Assembly (NCBI GenBank): GCA_963716135.1 | Contig: OY970289.1 | Span: 3,534,001 to 3,598,000, forward strand | DNA length: 64,000 nucleotides | Origin: CAVRAW01 sp963716135 | Lineage (GTDB): Bacteria; Planctomycetota; Planctomycetia; Pirellulales; JADZDJ01 | Reading direction: 5' to 3' | Shown: in pieces, positions 16,465-27,819 of the stretch | Position numbering within the stretch: the stretch's first letter is position 1 | Layout: the number at the start of each line of letters is the position of its first letter | Translations under genes and position numbers: made by a program | The notes under the pieces: model-generated | What the model saw: only the letters and a program-made list of their open reading frames with translations | Told to the model about the DNA's origin: nothing | The model's database searches: none

Positions 16465-19400
16465 TCACATCCGCGTGCGCGACGAACCCGGATTCGACAC
16501 TGTGCGCGATGCCACGGCGAAAGCAGGACGTGACGCGCTTGAGCGAAATGGCCAGAAATGCCGCACGATGGCCACTGCGCTTGCCGCCAAAATCAGCAGT
16601 GCGATAAAACGCGGCGTTAGCCACAGCCACCAGATTGCGCCAGCAATCAGGCCCCAGACACCGGGACCAACAGCGCCCCGCGCCACCGGTCGTCGAGGTT
16701 TATCCAACCACGCCGCTGCGCAATCGCAATGGCCGTGACAGCTAGCAGAATCGCGCCGGCTAAAATAAACCGCGCCCAGCGATCATTTCCGGCTCGCTGC
16801 GGGTAGGCGATCGTCAGCGTCTGGCTGTCGCCGCGCTCCAGAGCGAACGTCAACATGCGGCCCGGTAGTTGCGTAATGCTCCAGAGCCGCACCGGATCCG
16901 CGGCGATTACCGGCTCGCCGGCCAACTGGCTCATCAAATTCGATGTGCCCAGCCGTCGTGCCAGCCGGGCATGGTCCTGTTCGATGGTGGCAATTTCTTC
17001 CGCGGCGTTAACCGCCGAATTGTCGCCCGCCCCCGCCGCTAGCAGTTGTCCCAGCGCAGCCCGGCAATCCAAAAACCGTTTAGCCCACGGCGCATACCAC
17101 CGCAGCAAATTATCGGGCGATTCTTCCAGCAACAATCCCGCTGCGGAGTCCGTCAGTGTCGTCGTGCTTTCGTAGCGAATTAGTTCGTGCCGCAATTCCG
17201 AGATGCTCGAGCCATTGGGGAGCACGCCCGCTCCGAACGATTTTGGGGCGGAGACACTCAGCAACGTGCGCTCCACCGGAATATCAACCAATCGCGGCGC
17301 CGGCAGCGACGAGATCGAGGCCAGCGATTTCGTCGGCCGCCCGGCGAAAATCACCTCCAACCTGCGCGGCAGCTTGTTGTCCCCCAACCAGACATTCCAG
17401 CGATTCTCGCCTTGCGCGGAGCGCTGAGCGGCGGCGCCGTCCAAAAGCGCATGCACCACCTGCAATCCCTCGGGCAATTCCAGCAGGCAACTTGTCGCGC
17501 CGGCAGGCTCCAGATCGAACGACGCCACGCCCCAATAACTTCCATCGGCCTGGCAGCTTTCGGAAATGTCGGCCAGACGCACTTGCGGATCCTCGACCGT
17601 TCGCTCCGCGGATCGCAACACCGCCCGATACGGCCCGCGCAACTGTTGATACGACCGGTACGAAGCCGCATCCGCCACGATGGCCGCGAGTTCTTCCGGC
17701 AGCGGCTTGGGAATAAGCCCCCGGGTATCCCACGACAATTGCTGATCTTCAATTCGCCGCGGCAGCAGGAAAAAACGATCCAGTCGCGGCGCGCCCGACA
17801 GATAAACGTCGGGAGCCGCGGGACGCTCGCCGCCGGCCACCGTCAGCGGTCCGGCGATGTGCAAGTGCGTCGCGCCCGACAACGGGGTTTCAGGAAACAC
17901 GACCAGTTGACGCTGGTTCAAACCCGGCAACTCGTTCACCGCAAAGGGCATGGCCGGCGTAATCTTGAACGGCCCGGTCCAATGCGGCGGCAATTCTAAT
18001 CGCAATACGTCGAGCACCCCATCGTCGATTTGCAAGCTGAGATCGACGGCCGCTTGCCATGCCTCGGCGCCGCGGTTGATCGAAGTGGCCTGCACCGTGC
18101 GCACTCGGGCCCGATTGGGCTCGACGCGCAGCGCCGCAGGCTGCGATTCCTGCGGACCATCCAGAATGGCGACCAGTTGCTCCTCGCCCGCGCGCATCGG
18201 CTCGATTAGCCCGTCGTGCTGCGCTTCCGCCAGCGCGGCGCCAATTTCTCCGGCGGGCAGCGCCTTCAAACCGCCGGGATCGCTCACGGTCACCAGCATA
18301 TCGCTGGTGCGAGTGATGATCGCGCGGAGCTTTTCCGTATCGCTTCCTTGAACGTGAATCTCGGGCAAGGAGAATTTCGATTCGCCGGACCGCGGCATCC
18401 GGCCGCGCGCGAGCAGCCTGATTTCGCCGCTGGCCGGCGCTCCTAGTAAAATCGTCAGCAGTTTGTCGCTGGTCCGCGCCCAATGGGCCGGCCGGCGCCC
18501 AGTGGAATCGTCGACGGAAACGTCCTCGATCTCCAGCGCCGCCGGGACCGCCAGGCGATAGGCAAAGGCCGATCCTCCTTGCGTCGTCACGTTGGCGGCG
18601 AACCGCACGTCCGTCGATTCTTCTCCCACGTCGAGCGCCAATCGACAGCGCGCCGCGAACTTGGTTTCGCGAAGCCGAGTGGTCAAACCTATTTCGGCGC
18701 CTGCGGCGCTGCGGTCCAGCGCCAGCTGCGGCTTGATCTCGTCAGAGCCCCATAGTTCGGCGAATTGCGAGGGCGCCAGCGATTGCGTGGTGGATGCGGG
18801 CATTTCGCTCATCTCCAGCGCCGGATCCAAGGTCGCCGCCCACCAGCGCCGCGAGGCGGCCGCGCCATCGACATGCAATTGCGGCAGGTGAACTTCGCCG
18901 ATGCCTTGGGCCCCCGCCGCCAGGAAAGAGGCGTCGATCGTAGCGTCGCCGGTGACTGGCGCCGGCAAAGTCACGGCGATGGCATTCAATTTGTCGGAGA
19001 CGCGTTTGGTTTTGATCGTTCCACCGCTGCTGGTGCCAAGCGGAAGCAATCGCGAATCCGCCAACAATTGCAATCGTTGCACCTGGCCTTCACGAACTTT
19101 GATTCGATACCGGCCGTCGATCGTCACGGATCCAGGCCGCACGTGCATCCAATACAGTTCATCGACGTCGAACACCGGCGCTTTCGCCGATCCGGCCGCG
19201 GAGGCCAATTCCAGCGGTCGAACAATAATCTTCGTTGCCGGGCCCAGGAATTCCGTTGCCGGCTTGGCCGCGCCCAGCGCGGTTTCGACCTCCAACGCAG
19301 CCGCCGTGGATTTCGTCAAATCGAGTTGCGCGGTTGCCGCCGCGGGAATTGCAAATTCAAATCCGCCGCGCCGGCGCTGCGGCCGCAGCAGCACTTCCAC

Positions 19401-19934
19401 ATGGCGCCGACCGCTCGCGCCCAACTCGATCGCCAACAAATGTTGCTTCTGCTCCCAATGGAACGCGCCCGCCTGGCCGTCCACCTTGATGCCGTCGGGC
19501 ACCAACGCCGCGCCTTGCGAATCAAAGGGAAATTGCAGCGAGGCGCGATCGGACAGCGATTCAATATCGAAGGCCGACTGCCAATCGCCGCTGGTCAGTT
19601 CGCCGTTGGCGGCATCGCGCCCGATTTGAGCCTGATACACCGCCTGCGTGATCAAATACTGCGGCCTGGCGATTTTCGCGCCGGCAGTGGCGCGGATCAG
19701 CTCGTCGTAAAAAGATTCCGCCAAGAAATAAAGCCCGCCAGTCGGATGCTCGTCCTTATCGACCGGAATCAGCACCTGGCGGATGTCGCAGCGGCTCGGC
19801 TGAGTGGGCGATGAAGCAGGTTCATCGGCCTGCACGGCATTGTGGAGCGCGAAAATCGCCAGCAGGCAGATCGCCGTGCCCGCCGGAACCAGCCGTTTCG
19901 TTCTGGAGGTCGACTCCGATCCGCCCGCTGCCAC
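16465..19934 (-). CDS. Giant exported/membrane protein, third paralogue of a tandem trio (one frame break)
   Basis: About 1156 residues after repair. The signal peptide is AGTAICLLAIFALHNAVQA. The mature N-terminus IRQVLIPVDK, LYFLAESFYDELI and PQYLITQAVYQAQIG matches the openings of the two upstream genes. A long beta-rich region follows, with two or three membrane segments at the end (ARFILAGAILLAVTAIAIA, LIAGAIWWLWL, ALLILAASAVAIV). The frame breaks near 16675-16682; one added G in GGGGCGCTG joins the last two membrane segments. The start is a GTG at 19934 without a ribosome site, overlapping the previous gene by 113 bases, so coupled translation or a fused protein is possible. No known domain is recognised. 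Confidence 0.65.
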
Positions 19935-22900
19935 TGAAACGGCCCGGCGCCGGCAACCAGATGCGAGTGAGCACCTGCCCCACGACCAGCCCTAACCACG
20001 CCGCCGCGGTCATTGGCGCCCAAGCGGCCGGAACGATCAAAGCCATCGCCGTTGCCGTTCCAAAAATTGCGGCAGTTGCCAACCACGTCCGGCGTCCAAA
20101 CCACCATCCGAATCCGACGGCCAACACAAACACGGCCCACGACCATGCGGCCACGGCATGCCGATCGACAACCCAAATCTTTCCCGCCTCGTCGCCGGAA
20201 TTGTCGAACGAATAAGTGATCCATCCCGCGCTCTCCGGCGCCGATGCCGGGCCCGGCTTCCACGGCGAAAGTGGAGCGGCTGGCTTGAGCGTTGCACGAC
20301 TGACGGCCGCAGCATCCACATCCCCTTCCGCCACGCGCGCCAATGGGCCGAACAACCGAGCCGTCCAGGGAATTGTCATCGCCGGATTTCCACCAACTCG
20401 AGCCTCAGCTACCGCGTAGCCCACTGGCAAACTCACGTTCCACTCGCGCGCCAACATAGGCACGTCGCAACCGGGCCAGAGGGCGACGCCGGACGTGATC
20501 GCGCTTTGGCATGTGCCGTCACTTTCGATCCATTGCAACGTGACGGTCGAAAAGCGAACGCCGGGCGCCAGCGCGATCCGGCAGGGGTTTGCATCATCGG
20601 TCGCAGAATCCGGCCGCCGCTGCCCGTCGATCCAAACACCCCGCAATTGAGCATTGGCCGGAAGCTGGAACTGAATGCCCGCGCGGCCGGTGTTTTCCAC
20701 CCGGCCGGTGAATACGTGTTCCGCCCCGCCGCGCTGATAGTGCGAATCCAGTTGCGCTTGCCAAATCCATGCCGGATTGCTCGCCGCCGCTGCGTCGCGC
20801 AGCGCAAGCACCAGCGGAGGTTCCGCCACTTGCAGCGTGTCTTCTTCCGGCTCGTATTGGAAAGCGGCGATCAATGTCGACTGCTGACCCGCAGGGGGTT
20901 GTTCCATCGGGAGCGCCGGAAGACGCCGGCTGCGCAACTCGGGCGAGACCGAACCCATGGAACGAACCAGCACGCTGCCCCGCTGCGTCTCCGCGCCCAC
21001 CAGTGCCGCCAAGGCCACGGGCGTTTCGCCGCGCAGCGGCAATTCGCGAACCGCCAACAGCTCAAATGGCGTGGCTCGCGGCGCAGGCAAAGGCACTTCC
21101 CACGCCTCGCCTTCGGCCAATCCTCGCGCCGCTTGTTCCGGCTCAGTCAGTCGGCGGCCGGGCAAGGCTTCGTTTTCACCCGCGAGCGACCACTGAATCG
21201 GCTCGGCGCGCGGCTGCGAAAAGCGAACGATGAGCCGCGCCATTTCGCGCCCCTGCGGCACGATCGAAAAGCGATACGATTCGGTCAAGCGATGGTCGCG
21301 AACGGCCGCCTCGGCATGAATTTCCGCTTGATAGCGCGGCGGCCGCGTCGAAAGCGACACCGAAAGCGTGCGCGCTTGTGCGTCATCGACAAACACCACG
21401 CCGCCGCCGCTTTCTTCCAGCAGTGCCGCGTCGCTCGGGGCAAGCTGCGCCGGATCAAGATAGTGCGCTCCGGCGGCCCCGCTGAACTGCATTTGATACG
21501 GATCGATGGTGTGCAAGCAAATGAGTTGGCGTGTCGCCTCGGCATTGCCAAACGTCAACATTTCGAGACCGGCCGGCCGCAATCGTTCCGCAATCGGGGC
21601 GCGCCGGCGGCGTCCGGTGACCAGCAACCGCAGGGGATGCTGCGGCGCCAGCGGCGTCCGCAATTGCAACTTCAACTTGCCCGGCCTGCCCGGCAAAGCT
21701 TCGTGCGACCAATCGACGATGCGGCCCGCTACGTCGCTTTCCACATTGTCGATGATCCACTGTGGGGCGACTTCCGCGACCAGCGAAAATCGCTCCCCCT
21801 CGACCGCGGTGAAATCACCCAGAAAGCGTCCCGCGCATTCATTGGCCCGCAACGAAATCGACACGCCGCTGGCCAGGCGAATGTGTTCGCGCTGCCGGGA
21901 GACCATTACGTCGATCTCCGGCGAACCGCTGAAACATTGGATGCCGATCGATTCCGCGCCGTGCTCCTGCGCCGACGGTTCGACCTTGATTTGCCGGCAG
22001 CCTTTGCACGCCAGGTCGTCCAGCGCCAGCGGGGCCGTCACCCGCAGCGTGGCGTCCCCTTCTTGCCAGTATGCGTCCGGCACGTGGACCATCGGCAACC
22101 GCCAACGCTCGGCGGTCGTGATGGGTGCCACGGCGGTTATTCGCAGCCGATGCTCCGGCCCTTGCAGTGGCTCGGGGAATTCGATCTCGGCCTTGGTCGT
22201 GTCTTTCGCATTGCCGGCAGTCAGCGTGATCGGCAATTCGAATCCGCCGATCTCGGCCCGCACTGGCGAAAGCGGTTGATCGAACTCCAGCGATAGCCGC
22301 TGCAGCGAACCGCCGACGGAGTTCAGCCTGATTTCGGCGGTCAGGTCCAAGCCGCGCTGCGAAAGTTCGATCACTTGCGAGGTTTGAACGAGCGTCAAGG
22401 GGCGATCGCCTCCGCCGGCATTTCGCTTGCCGATCTGTAGCTTCGCCCGATGGTTTCCTCCCAATTCGATGGTCCAACGTTGCAGGCCACGTTGCGGCTC
22501 GCCGTCCAGGTTCGCCAGCCCGCGGTCCACCTGCGCCACCAGGTCGGCCGGCAGCGTCAGATGCATCGTGCTGATCGGGCTGGCCGGCACTTGCAAATCG
22601 AAAATCAAATTTTCGGCGGAATCTTTCCGTCCGCGCAGCGACCAGCCGCAGCGCAGCTTGCCCGAACGCTCCACCACGACAGCCAGCCGGCCATATTGAT
22701 CGTTTCCCAAGATTGGGCGTTGCGTTGAATCGGCCCAGCGCGGATCGGCAATCGCCAACTGGCAATCGTCCAGAAGCACGACCGATTTCTCTCTGCCGCG
22801 CGATTCAAATTGCCAGACGGCTTCTCCGTCGATCAAATTGTTTCCCGCCAGCGTCGCGCTGTATTCGGCGGAAACCAGCCGCGCAGCACCAACCTCTGTG

Positions 22901-23160
22901 ACCTGATTCGACGGCTTGCGCAGCTCGGCCACCCGGGCTTCGAACTCGTCGGCCGGCATCGGTAAGTAACGCTGCGCTTTGTTGCGCGGCCAATCGTCCG
23001 GTCGCTCCGCCGGCACCAGCAGCCGCTGAATATGCCAGTTGGGGCCGCTCGATGGTGCGTCGGTCTCGGCATTGTCGTCGGCCGCGAGGACCTCGTTCCA
23101 GCCGCGCGGGATCGCCGCCGCCAGCAATCCCATCAGCAGAACGCAAACGCGCAATCGCAT
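19822..23160 (-). CDS. Giant exported/membrane protein, second paralogue of the trio
   Basis: 1112 residues in one intact frame. The signal peptide (VCVLLMGLLAAAIPRGW) is followed by IQRLLVPAERPDDW, YLPMPADEFEARVAEL and SAEYSATLAGN, the same opening as its two neighbours. About 900 residues of beta-strand-rich sequence follow, then C-terminal membrane segments (AAWSWAVFVLAVGFGWWFG, AAIFGTATAMALIVPAAW, AAWLGLVVGQVL). The ATG lies three bases after the stop of the gene upstream, so they share a transcript. The central region has many Arg/Glu-rich strands and no catalytic motif that I recognise. Probably a cell-envelope protein; function unknown. Confidence 0.68.
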   Translation of the reverse strand: MRLRVCVLLMGLLAAAIPRGWNEVLAADDNAETDAPSSGPNWHIQRLLVPAERPDDWPRNKAQRYLPMPADEFEARVAELRKPSNQVTEVGAARLVSAEYSATLAGNNLIDGEAVWQFESRGREKSVVLLDDCQLAIADPRWADSTQRPILGNDQYGRLAVVVERSGKLRCGWSLRGRKDSAENLIFDLQVPASPISTMHLTLPADLVAQVDRGLANLDGEPQRGLQRWTIELGGNHRAKLQIGKRNAGGGDRPLTLVQTSQVIELSQRGLDLTAEIRLNSVGGSLQRLSLEFDQPLSPVRAEIGGFELPITLTAGNAKDTTKAEIEFPEPLQGPEHRLRITAVAPITTAERWRLPMVHVPDAYWQEGDATLRVTAPLALDDLACKGCRQIKVEPSAQEHGAESIGIQCFSGSPEIDVMVSRQREHIRLASGVSISLRANECAGRFLGDFTAVEGERFSLVAEVAPQWIIDNVESDVAGRIVDWSHEALPGRPGKLKLQLRTPLAPQHPLRLLVTGRRRRAPIAERLRPAGLEMLTFGNAEATRQLICLHTIDPYQMQFSGAAGAHYLDPAQLAPSDAALLEESGGGVVFVDDAQARTLSVSLSTRPPRYQAEIHAEAAVRDHRLTESYRFSIVPQGREMARLIVRFSQPRAEPIQWSLAGENEALPGRRLTEPEQAARGLAEGEAWEVPLPAPRATPFELLAVRELPLRGETPVALAALVGAETQRGSVLVRSMGSVSPELRSRRLPALPMEQPPAGQQSTLIAAFQYEPEEDTLQVAEPPLVLALRDAAAASNPAWIWQAQLDSHYQRGGAEHVFTGRVENTGRAGIQFQLPANAQLRGVWIDGQRRPDSATDDANPCRIALAPGVRFSTVTLQWIESDGTCQSAITSGVALWPGCDVPMLAREWNVSLPVGYAVAEARVGGNPAMTIPWTARLFGPLARVAEGDVDAAAVSRATLKPAAPLSPWKPGPASAPESAGWITYSFDNSGDEAGKIWVVDRHAVAAWSWAVFVLAVGFGWWFGRRTWLATAAIFGTATAMALIVPAAWAPMTAAAWLGLVVGQVLTRIWLPAPGRFSGSGRIGVDLQNETAGSGGHGDLPAGDFRAPQCRAGR

Positions 23161-23163
23161 GAC

Positions 23164-26100
23164 TCAATCCATCTCCGGTTCGCTGGCGGTTTCTTCCCCG
23201 ACGTCGGAACCGCCGGAGCTCGATGCAGCCGCGGCGGTTTCCAAAGCGCGGATCGGAATCTGGGCACTGCTTCGCTTGATGATCGAGCTGCCGCTGCGCA
23301 CGACGACCGCGCCGGTTCGGCGTTGCGAGATGGTCTGTTCCAAGTAGCCGGACAACAGCACCAACGCCACGCCCAGCACCGACGCTTGCGCCAAAAGCAG
23401 GGCCAGATCGGCATTCCATGCCGCCACCGCCAAGAGCAAAACTCCCCCTGCCAACAGTGTCACCGGGCGCCGCATGACCGGCAGATAGATCAACAGCAAG
23501 CCGACGCACAGCACCGCCAGCGACGCAATCAAAACAATTTGCCCGCGCTCCACGGTGCGCACCGTAAGCCGCTCGGGATTGCCCGCCACGCTGAACAAAT
23601 AGCGATTGGCCTTTTCCGGCGGCGGGGTTTCCCGCTGCGCCGGACCACTCTTCCAATTCCGCCTGGTCCAGGGGCGCCTGCCGCGCCCAATACATGCCCG
23701 ACCAAACCCAGGAAAACTCCGGCGTCACCTCGCCGCCGCCGGAAACCAAATGCTGATCGCCCGGCAAAATCAGTTGCCAATACATCCGCTGCATCCACAC
23801 GTTGCTGCTGAAGCGCGGCAATTGCGCCTCGATCGTGCCCAACCGGGAGAAGTCGCCGTCGAACTGATAGTGCAATTCCAGCACATGTTCGCGTCCGCCC
23901 CGAGGATCGAACCGAACCGCCAATGCCTGTTCGCTCGTCGCCACGATGGGCACGCTCTGGCCGTCGAGCCTGGCTTCGACATTCCCGGCCGATACCCCCG
24001 CCGGCAAGCTGATTTCCAGCGGCTGCTCGGCGCCGCTAAAGCGATACACGGCGCGGTCTTGTCGCCCCGCGCCGGTCATCCACGTTTGCACCCAGGCCCG
24101 ATCGATCACGGTGTCGCTTTTGCCGCGGCGATCTTCGCGCCCGACGGTCAAAGTGATTTCCGTCGCGCTTGCGCCGCGCTGAACTGATGAGCGTTGCGGC
24201 CGTTGGCGGCCGACTCGCCCTGTGCCGGCTCTGCTTCGCTCCATGCCGGGTCGTGCGCTTGCACTGCGATTCCCGCATCGCTTTCGATCGTCAGCGTATT
24301 GCTGGTGAGCGCGCCCGCGGCGGGCATCACCAACGGCACCGTGCGCTGATCGCTGGCGCTCAACGCGGATTCAGGCCAGCGCGATCGCACCTGCAATTGA
24401 AACTCGCCAATTTTCGGACTCGGCAGCGGCAAATCGATTCGCGCAGTGGGCGCGTCCGCGGGGGAAGCGGCCGCCGGCGCAATCGCCAGCGACTGCCCGT
24501 CCAGCAGCAATTCCAACTTCGCATCGGCAGCCAAAAGCGCCTTGGGCACTTCGAGGGATAGCGCCGCCAGTGGCTCGTGCTCGACGCGATACTTGATCGC
24601 CTGGTCAACGCGCAAATCTTCGTGCCGCACTTCGATCGTGCTTTCGACCGCCGCGCTCACGACCTGCGGCATTCGCTCGATCTGGCCCACGAACCTGGCG
24701 GCCGCTTGCTCGCCCCGGTAATACAACGCCGGCTGTTGCCGCGGCGGCAACTTCATGCCGCTCAGCGATGCTTCGCGCCGCAGGCCCATTAGTTCCGCTT
24801 CCTTAGGACGCAATCGAATGTTGTCGGCCGGCGCCACCGCCACCAGCGCCGGTCCCTGCACGTCGGCATACAGCGTCGGCAGCGTGATTTCGACGCGCTC
24901 CGCATTGGCCGAAATGCTGCGGTGTGCTTTGATCGTCAGCTCGACGTCGCCGGTCGTGGCTTGCACCAGCGGAGCTTTCAGCACCGGACCGGTCGACGCC
25001 AACGCGGCGTCCGAATCGACGGTGCCGGCCGGCCCGATCTCGTCGATCTGCCAGCCGGCTAAGCCCACGTCCACGGCAAACGCTTTGGCCCCGCGGATCG
25101 CGTATTTCAGCCGCGCCTCCAACCGCACCTGTTGCGACTCGATAAAGTAGATATATTCCGGCTCGACGCTGATCCGCGTTTTTCGCGGCGTGATGCGCAC
25201 CGCCAGCGCGGCCGGCTGGCCAAAGTACTCAAACCCCGCCACCACGTCTTTGCGGCGCAGCCAATCGGGCAGTTCATCGACTTGCTGCATCCGATCGCGC
25301 CGGCCCCAGGTGACTTGCCAATCACCAACCACGGCCACAGCCAGGTGCCCCCATTGACGGTGCGGCACCGCTTCCAGCACTTCAAACCCGGCCAACTCCA
25401 AATTTTCCTCTGGCTTGGTCACGTCGTACGCACGTTCGGCGCACAGTCGAATTTCGACCGGCCCGGCGGTTTTCTGCGCAAGTTGCACTTCGACGACTTG
25501 CTGCGCCGCGTCGCCGCTGGCGGCCAGCGTGTATCCCTGCGCGGCCGGCTCGCCGCCGACCCACTGCGCGCGGCGGCAGCTTCACGCGAAACCGATCAAA
25601 TTCGGCGCCGAAGCTGCGCACCGAAAGGACCGCTTCGAACTGCACGCTGCGGCTGTCGATGCGCGCCAGCACATCGCCGGTGGCTTCTAAAACTGGCGGC
25701 GAGCTTTCCGCTCCCTTGGTTTCCTTCCAGGCCAGCGTCAACGCGCCGCCCAATCCCAGCAAGTTGATTTCCGCCGCGCCCCCCGCCGGTTTGACGTCGG
25801 CCGTCGCCGCGCCGGTATGATTGCTCAGCGTGATGTTCGCTTCCGGCCAGCGCAGCGTTAGCCGCGAAGCCGCCGCCGCGGGCAACGTCATCTCCAGCCG
25901 ATGTTGCCCCGCGATCGATTTGATCGGGGCCGCCAACTTCAGCGTGATTTGATGTTCCGACTTGGCGTCGCCACGCAGTCGCAGGCGATAGGCGCCGCTG
26001 GCCGCGTCGAACAGCAGGGCATGTTCGCCGGAGCCTTGATATTTTTCCGGTTCGCGCAGCACCGCCCCGCCTCCTACCAGCGACAGCTCCACGGGACCGG

Positions 26101-26596
26101 CGCTTTCAAGCTGGATCTTATAGATCGCTTCCAGGTCCGCATGATCCGCCTTCGCCTGACCGGTAATTACCAATTGCTGCAAGCTGTACTGCGGCGGTTC
26201 GGTCGACGCTTCCCCGCCGCTGCTTTTCTGCTGGATGAATTTCAGTAGCTCCTCGTACGAGAAGCCCAGCAAAGGAATCAGCCGGCCTTGCTTGTCGCGC
26301 ACATAAAAGATTTGCGTCTCATCGGCCACCGTCGGCGCGGCGGAATTGTTTTGCTGATCGGTGGCCGATTTTGCTTCGCGCTCGTTGGTTGCCTCATGCT
26401 CCGGGGCGGCAGATTCCTTGGGGGCCATCGCCGGCGAGCTTTTCTCCGCTGCCGCCGCTTCCGCGGCATGCGCAGCAGGAGGCACGGCCTGAGCCCCAAT
26501 GGCGGCCCAGCCCAAAAGCATCCAGCAAATCAACCTCTTGCCGAGGAGTCGCAAGGGGAGCGTTCCTGCATTCGGCCGCCATCCGATGGCGGACAC
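23164..26596 (-). CDS. Giant exported/membrane protein, first paralogue of the trio (three frame breaks)
   Basis: About 1145 residues after repair. The signal peptide is LICWMLLGWAAIGAQA. A Glu/Ala/Pro/Lys-rich linker leads to the shared opening IFYVRDKQGRLIPLLGFSYE, ELLKFIQQ, QYSLQQLVITGQAK. A beta-rich body follows, and C-terminal membrane segments (VLIASLAVLCVGLLLIYLPV, LLLAVAAWNADLALLLA, VLGVALVLLSGYL). The frame breaks near 25565-25575, 24168-24174 and 23636-23645. All three are mended by one G or one GC dinucleotide, for example CAAGCGCG read as CAAGGCGCG at 24170. The start is a GTG at 26596; an in-frame TAA lies a little upstream. It heads the operon and is divergent from the FabZ-led lipid operon. 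Confidence 0.66.
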
Positions 26597-26731
26597 AGCG
26601 GCGAAAACTAAATCGGGTTAATACCCAGACAAGATGGGAAAGACAGCGCGGCCAGTCCGGCCCCGCAGCCCTTCAGTTTACCCAGCCGCCACAAGAACTT
26701 AAAGCTGCCCCAATCCAGGGGTTTGGTGCGG

Positions 26732-26760
26732 TTGTGAATCTCTCGCCGGAAGCTTATATT
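26732..26760 (+). promoter_or_regulatory. Sigma70-type promoter for the first lipid operon
   Basis: TTGTGA (26732-26737, four of six) and TATATT (26755-26760, five of six) separated by 17 bases. It lies 65 bases before the ATG of the first FabZ-like gene, in the spacer shared with the giant-protein operon. Confidence 0.5.
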
Positions 26761-26824
26761 GGTTGATTCGTTAATTTCGAACTTCAGATTATTTCCCGCG
26801 GGGCGCCCGCCGCCGCCGGATGTT

Positions 26825-27370
26825 ATGCGTTTTAAGTTGCTGGACCGGATCATCGACCTCAAACCAGGGGCAAGCATCACGGCTGTCAAGGGTTTGGTTT
26901 TGGCGGAAGATTATCTGGCCGACCATTTTCCGCTGTTTCCCGTCATGCCAGGGGTCTTCATGCTGGAGGCGATGACGCAGGCCTCGGCCTGGCTGATTCG
27001 CGTCAGCGAAGATTTCCAGCACAGCATGGTGGTGCTGCGCGAAGCGAGAAATCTGAAATACGCAGATTTCGTCGCTCCCGGACAAACGCTCACCGTCACC
27101 GCGGAACTACTGAATCAAACCGAACGTGAAACGAAATTGAAAGTGCAGGGCACTGTAGACGGACGTACCAACGTGAGCGCTCGCTTGACGATGGGCCGCT
27201 ACAACCTGGCCGAGGGCAATCCCGCCCGCGCCAGCGCCGATGCCCACGTGCTGCGTCAAATGCGTTTGCAGTTCGGAGTGTTGTATCGACCCATTGAAAA
27301 CGCCGCGGCCCCCGCGACAAACGGTGTCGCTGGGGCGGCCTCCCTGGCGACCAATCCAATCACGAATTAG
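26825..27370 (+). CDS. FabZ-like hotdog 3-hydroxyacyl-ACP dehydratase (1 of 3)
   Basis: 181 residues. Dehydrates 3-hydroxyacyl-ACP to the 2-enoyl form. The dehydratase signature DHFPLFPVMPGVFMLEAMTQ gives catalytic His34 and Glu48. About 30 residues of unconserved tail follow the hotdog domain, making it longer than ordinary FabZ (about 150). The ATG at 26825 is chosen because the hotdog text begins immediately. First gene of an operon followed by ACP, another FabZ-like gene and a KS. Having two dehydratases in one small operon suggests different chain-length or double-bond positions rather than housekeeping synthesis (inference). Confidence 0.88.
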   Translation: MRFKLLDRIIDLKPGASITAVKGLVLAEDYLADHFPLFPVMPGVFMLEAMTQASAWLIRVSEDFQHSMVVLREARNLKYADFVAPGQTLTVTAELLNQTERETKLKVQGTVDGRTNVSARLTMGRYNLAEGNPARASADAHVLRQMRLQFGVLYRPIENAAAPATNGVAGAASLATNPITN

Positions 27371-27396
27371 CTCGTTATCTTCGGAGGGTTTTACCG

Positions 27397-27783
27397 ATGC
27401 CTGTTCAGCAAGCGGAAGTGTTCGACAAAGTTCGCACCTGTTTGGTCGATGCGCTGGGCGTCGACGAGGAAGAGGTGACCCCTGAAGCCACGATGGTGGG
27501 TGATCTGGGCGCCGAATCGATCGATTTTCTCGACATCGTCTTCCGCCTGGAAAAAACTTTTAACATCAAAATTCCGCGCGGCGAATTGTTCCCCGAAGAC
27601 ATTTTGAGCAATGCCCAATATGTCAACGACGGCAAAGTGTCGGCCGTCGGCCTGGAAGAACTGAAAAAGCGGATGCCCTTCGCCGATCTGTCCAAGTTCG
27701 AAGCCGATCCCCGCGTCACCAACTTTGGCAACATGCTCACGGTGCAGGATCTCGTGAACTACGTCCAAAGCAAACTGCCGTAA
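27397..27783 (+). CDS. Acyl carrier protein with a long insertion
   Basis: 128 residues. The phosphopantetheine site is Ser41 in GAESIDFLDIVFRLE, with the usual helix II after it. An extra stretch of about 48 residues (from LFPEDILSNAQYV to RVTNFGNM) separates helix II from the final helix LTVQDLVNYVQ. Standard ACPs are about 78 residues, so this is a specialised carrier. A GGAGGG ribosome site lies just upstream. It would be loaded by a holo-ACP synthase such as the one at 60.6-61.0 kb. Confidence 0.88.
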   Translation: MPVQQAEVFDKVRTCLVDALGVDEEEVTPEATMVGDLGAESIDFLDIVFRLEKTFNIKIPRGELFPEDILSNAQYVNDGKVSAVGLEELKKRMPFADLSKFEADPRVTNFGNMLTVQDLVNYVQSKLP

Positions 27784-27819
27784 CTCGCCCCTCGCCTCTC
27801 ACCCCTCGCCTCTTTTGCC

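Noticed and set aside
20158..22296. 712-codon open frame opposite the second giant gene
   Set aside because: Arg-rich mirror translation with no domain; the minus-strand gene has a signal peptide and membrane segments.
26608..26889. Small leftward gene in the divergent spacer upstream of the first FabZ
   Set aside because: It overlaps the promoter and the start of the FabZ gene on the other strand and has no ribosome site or conserved text.
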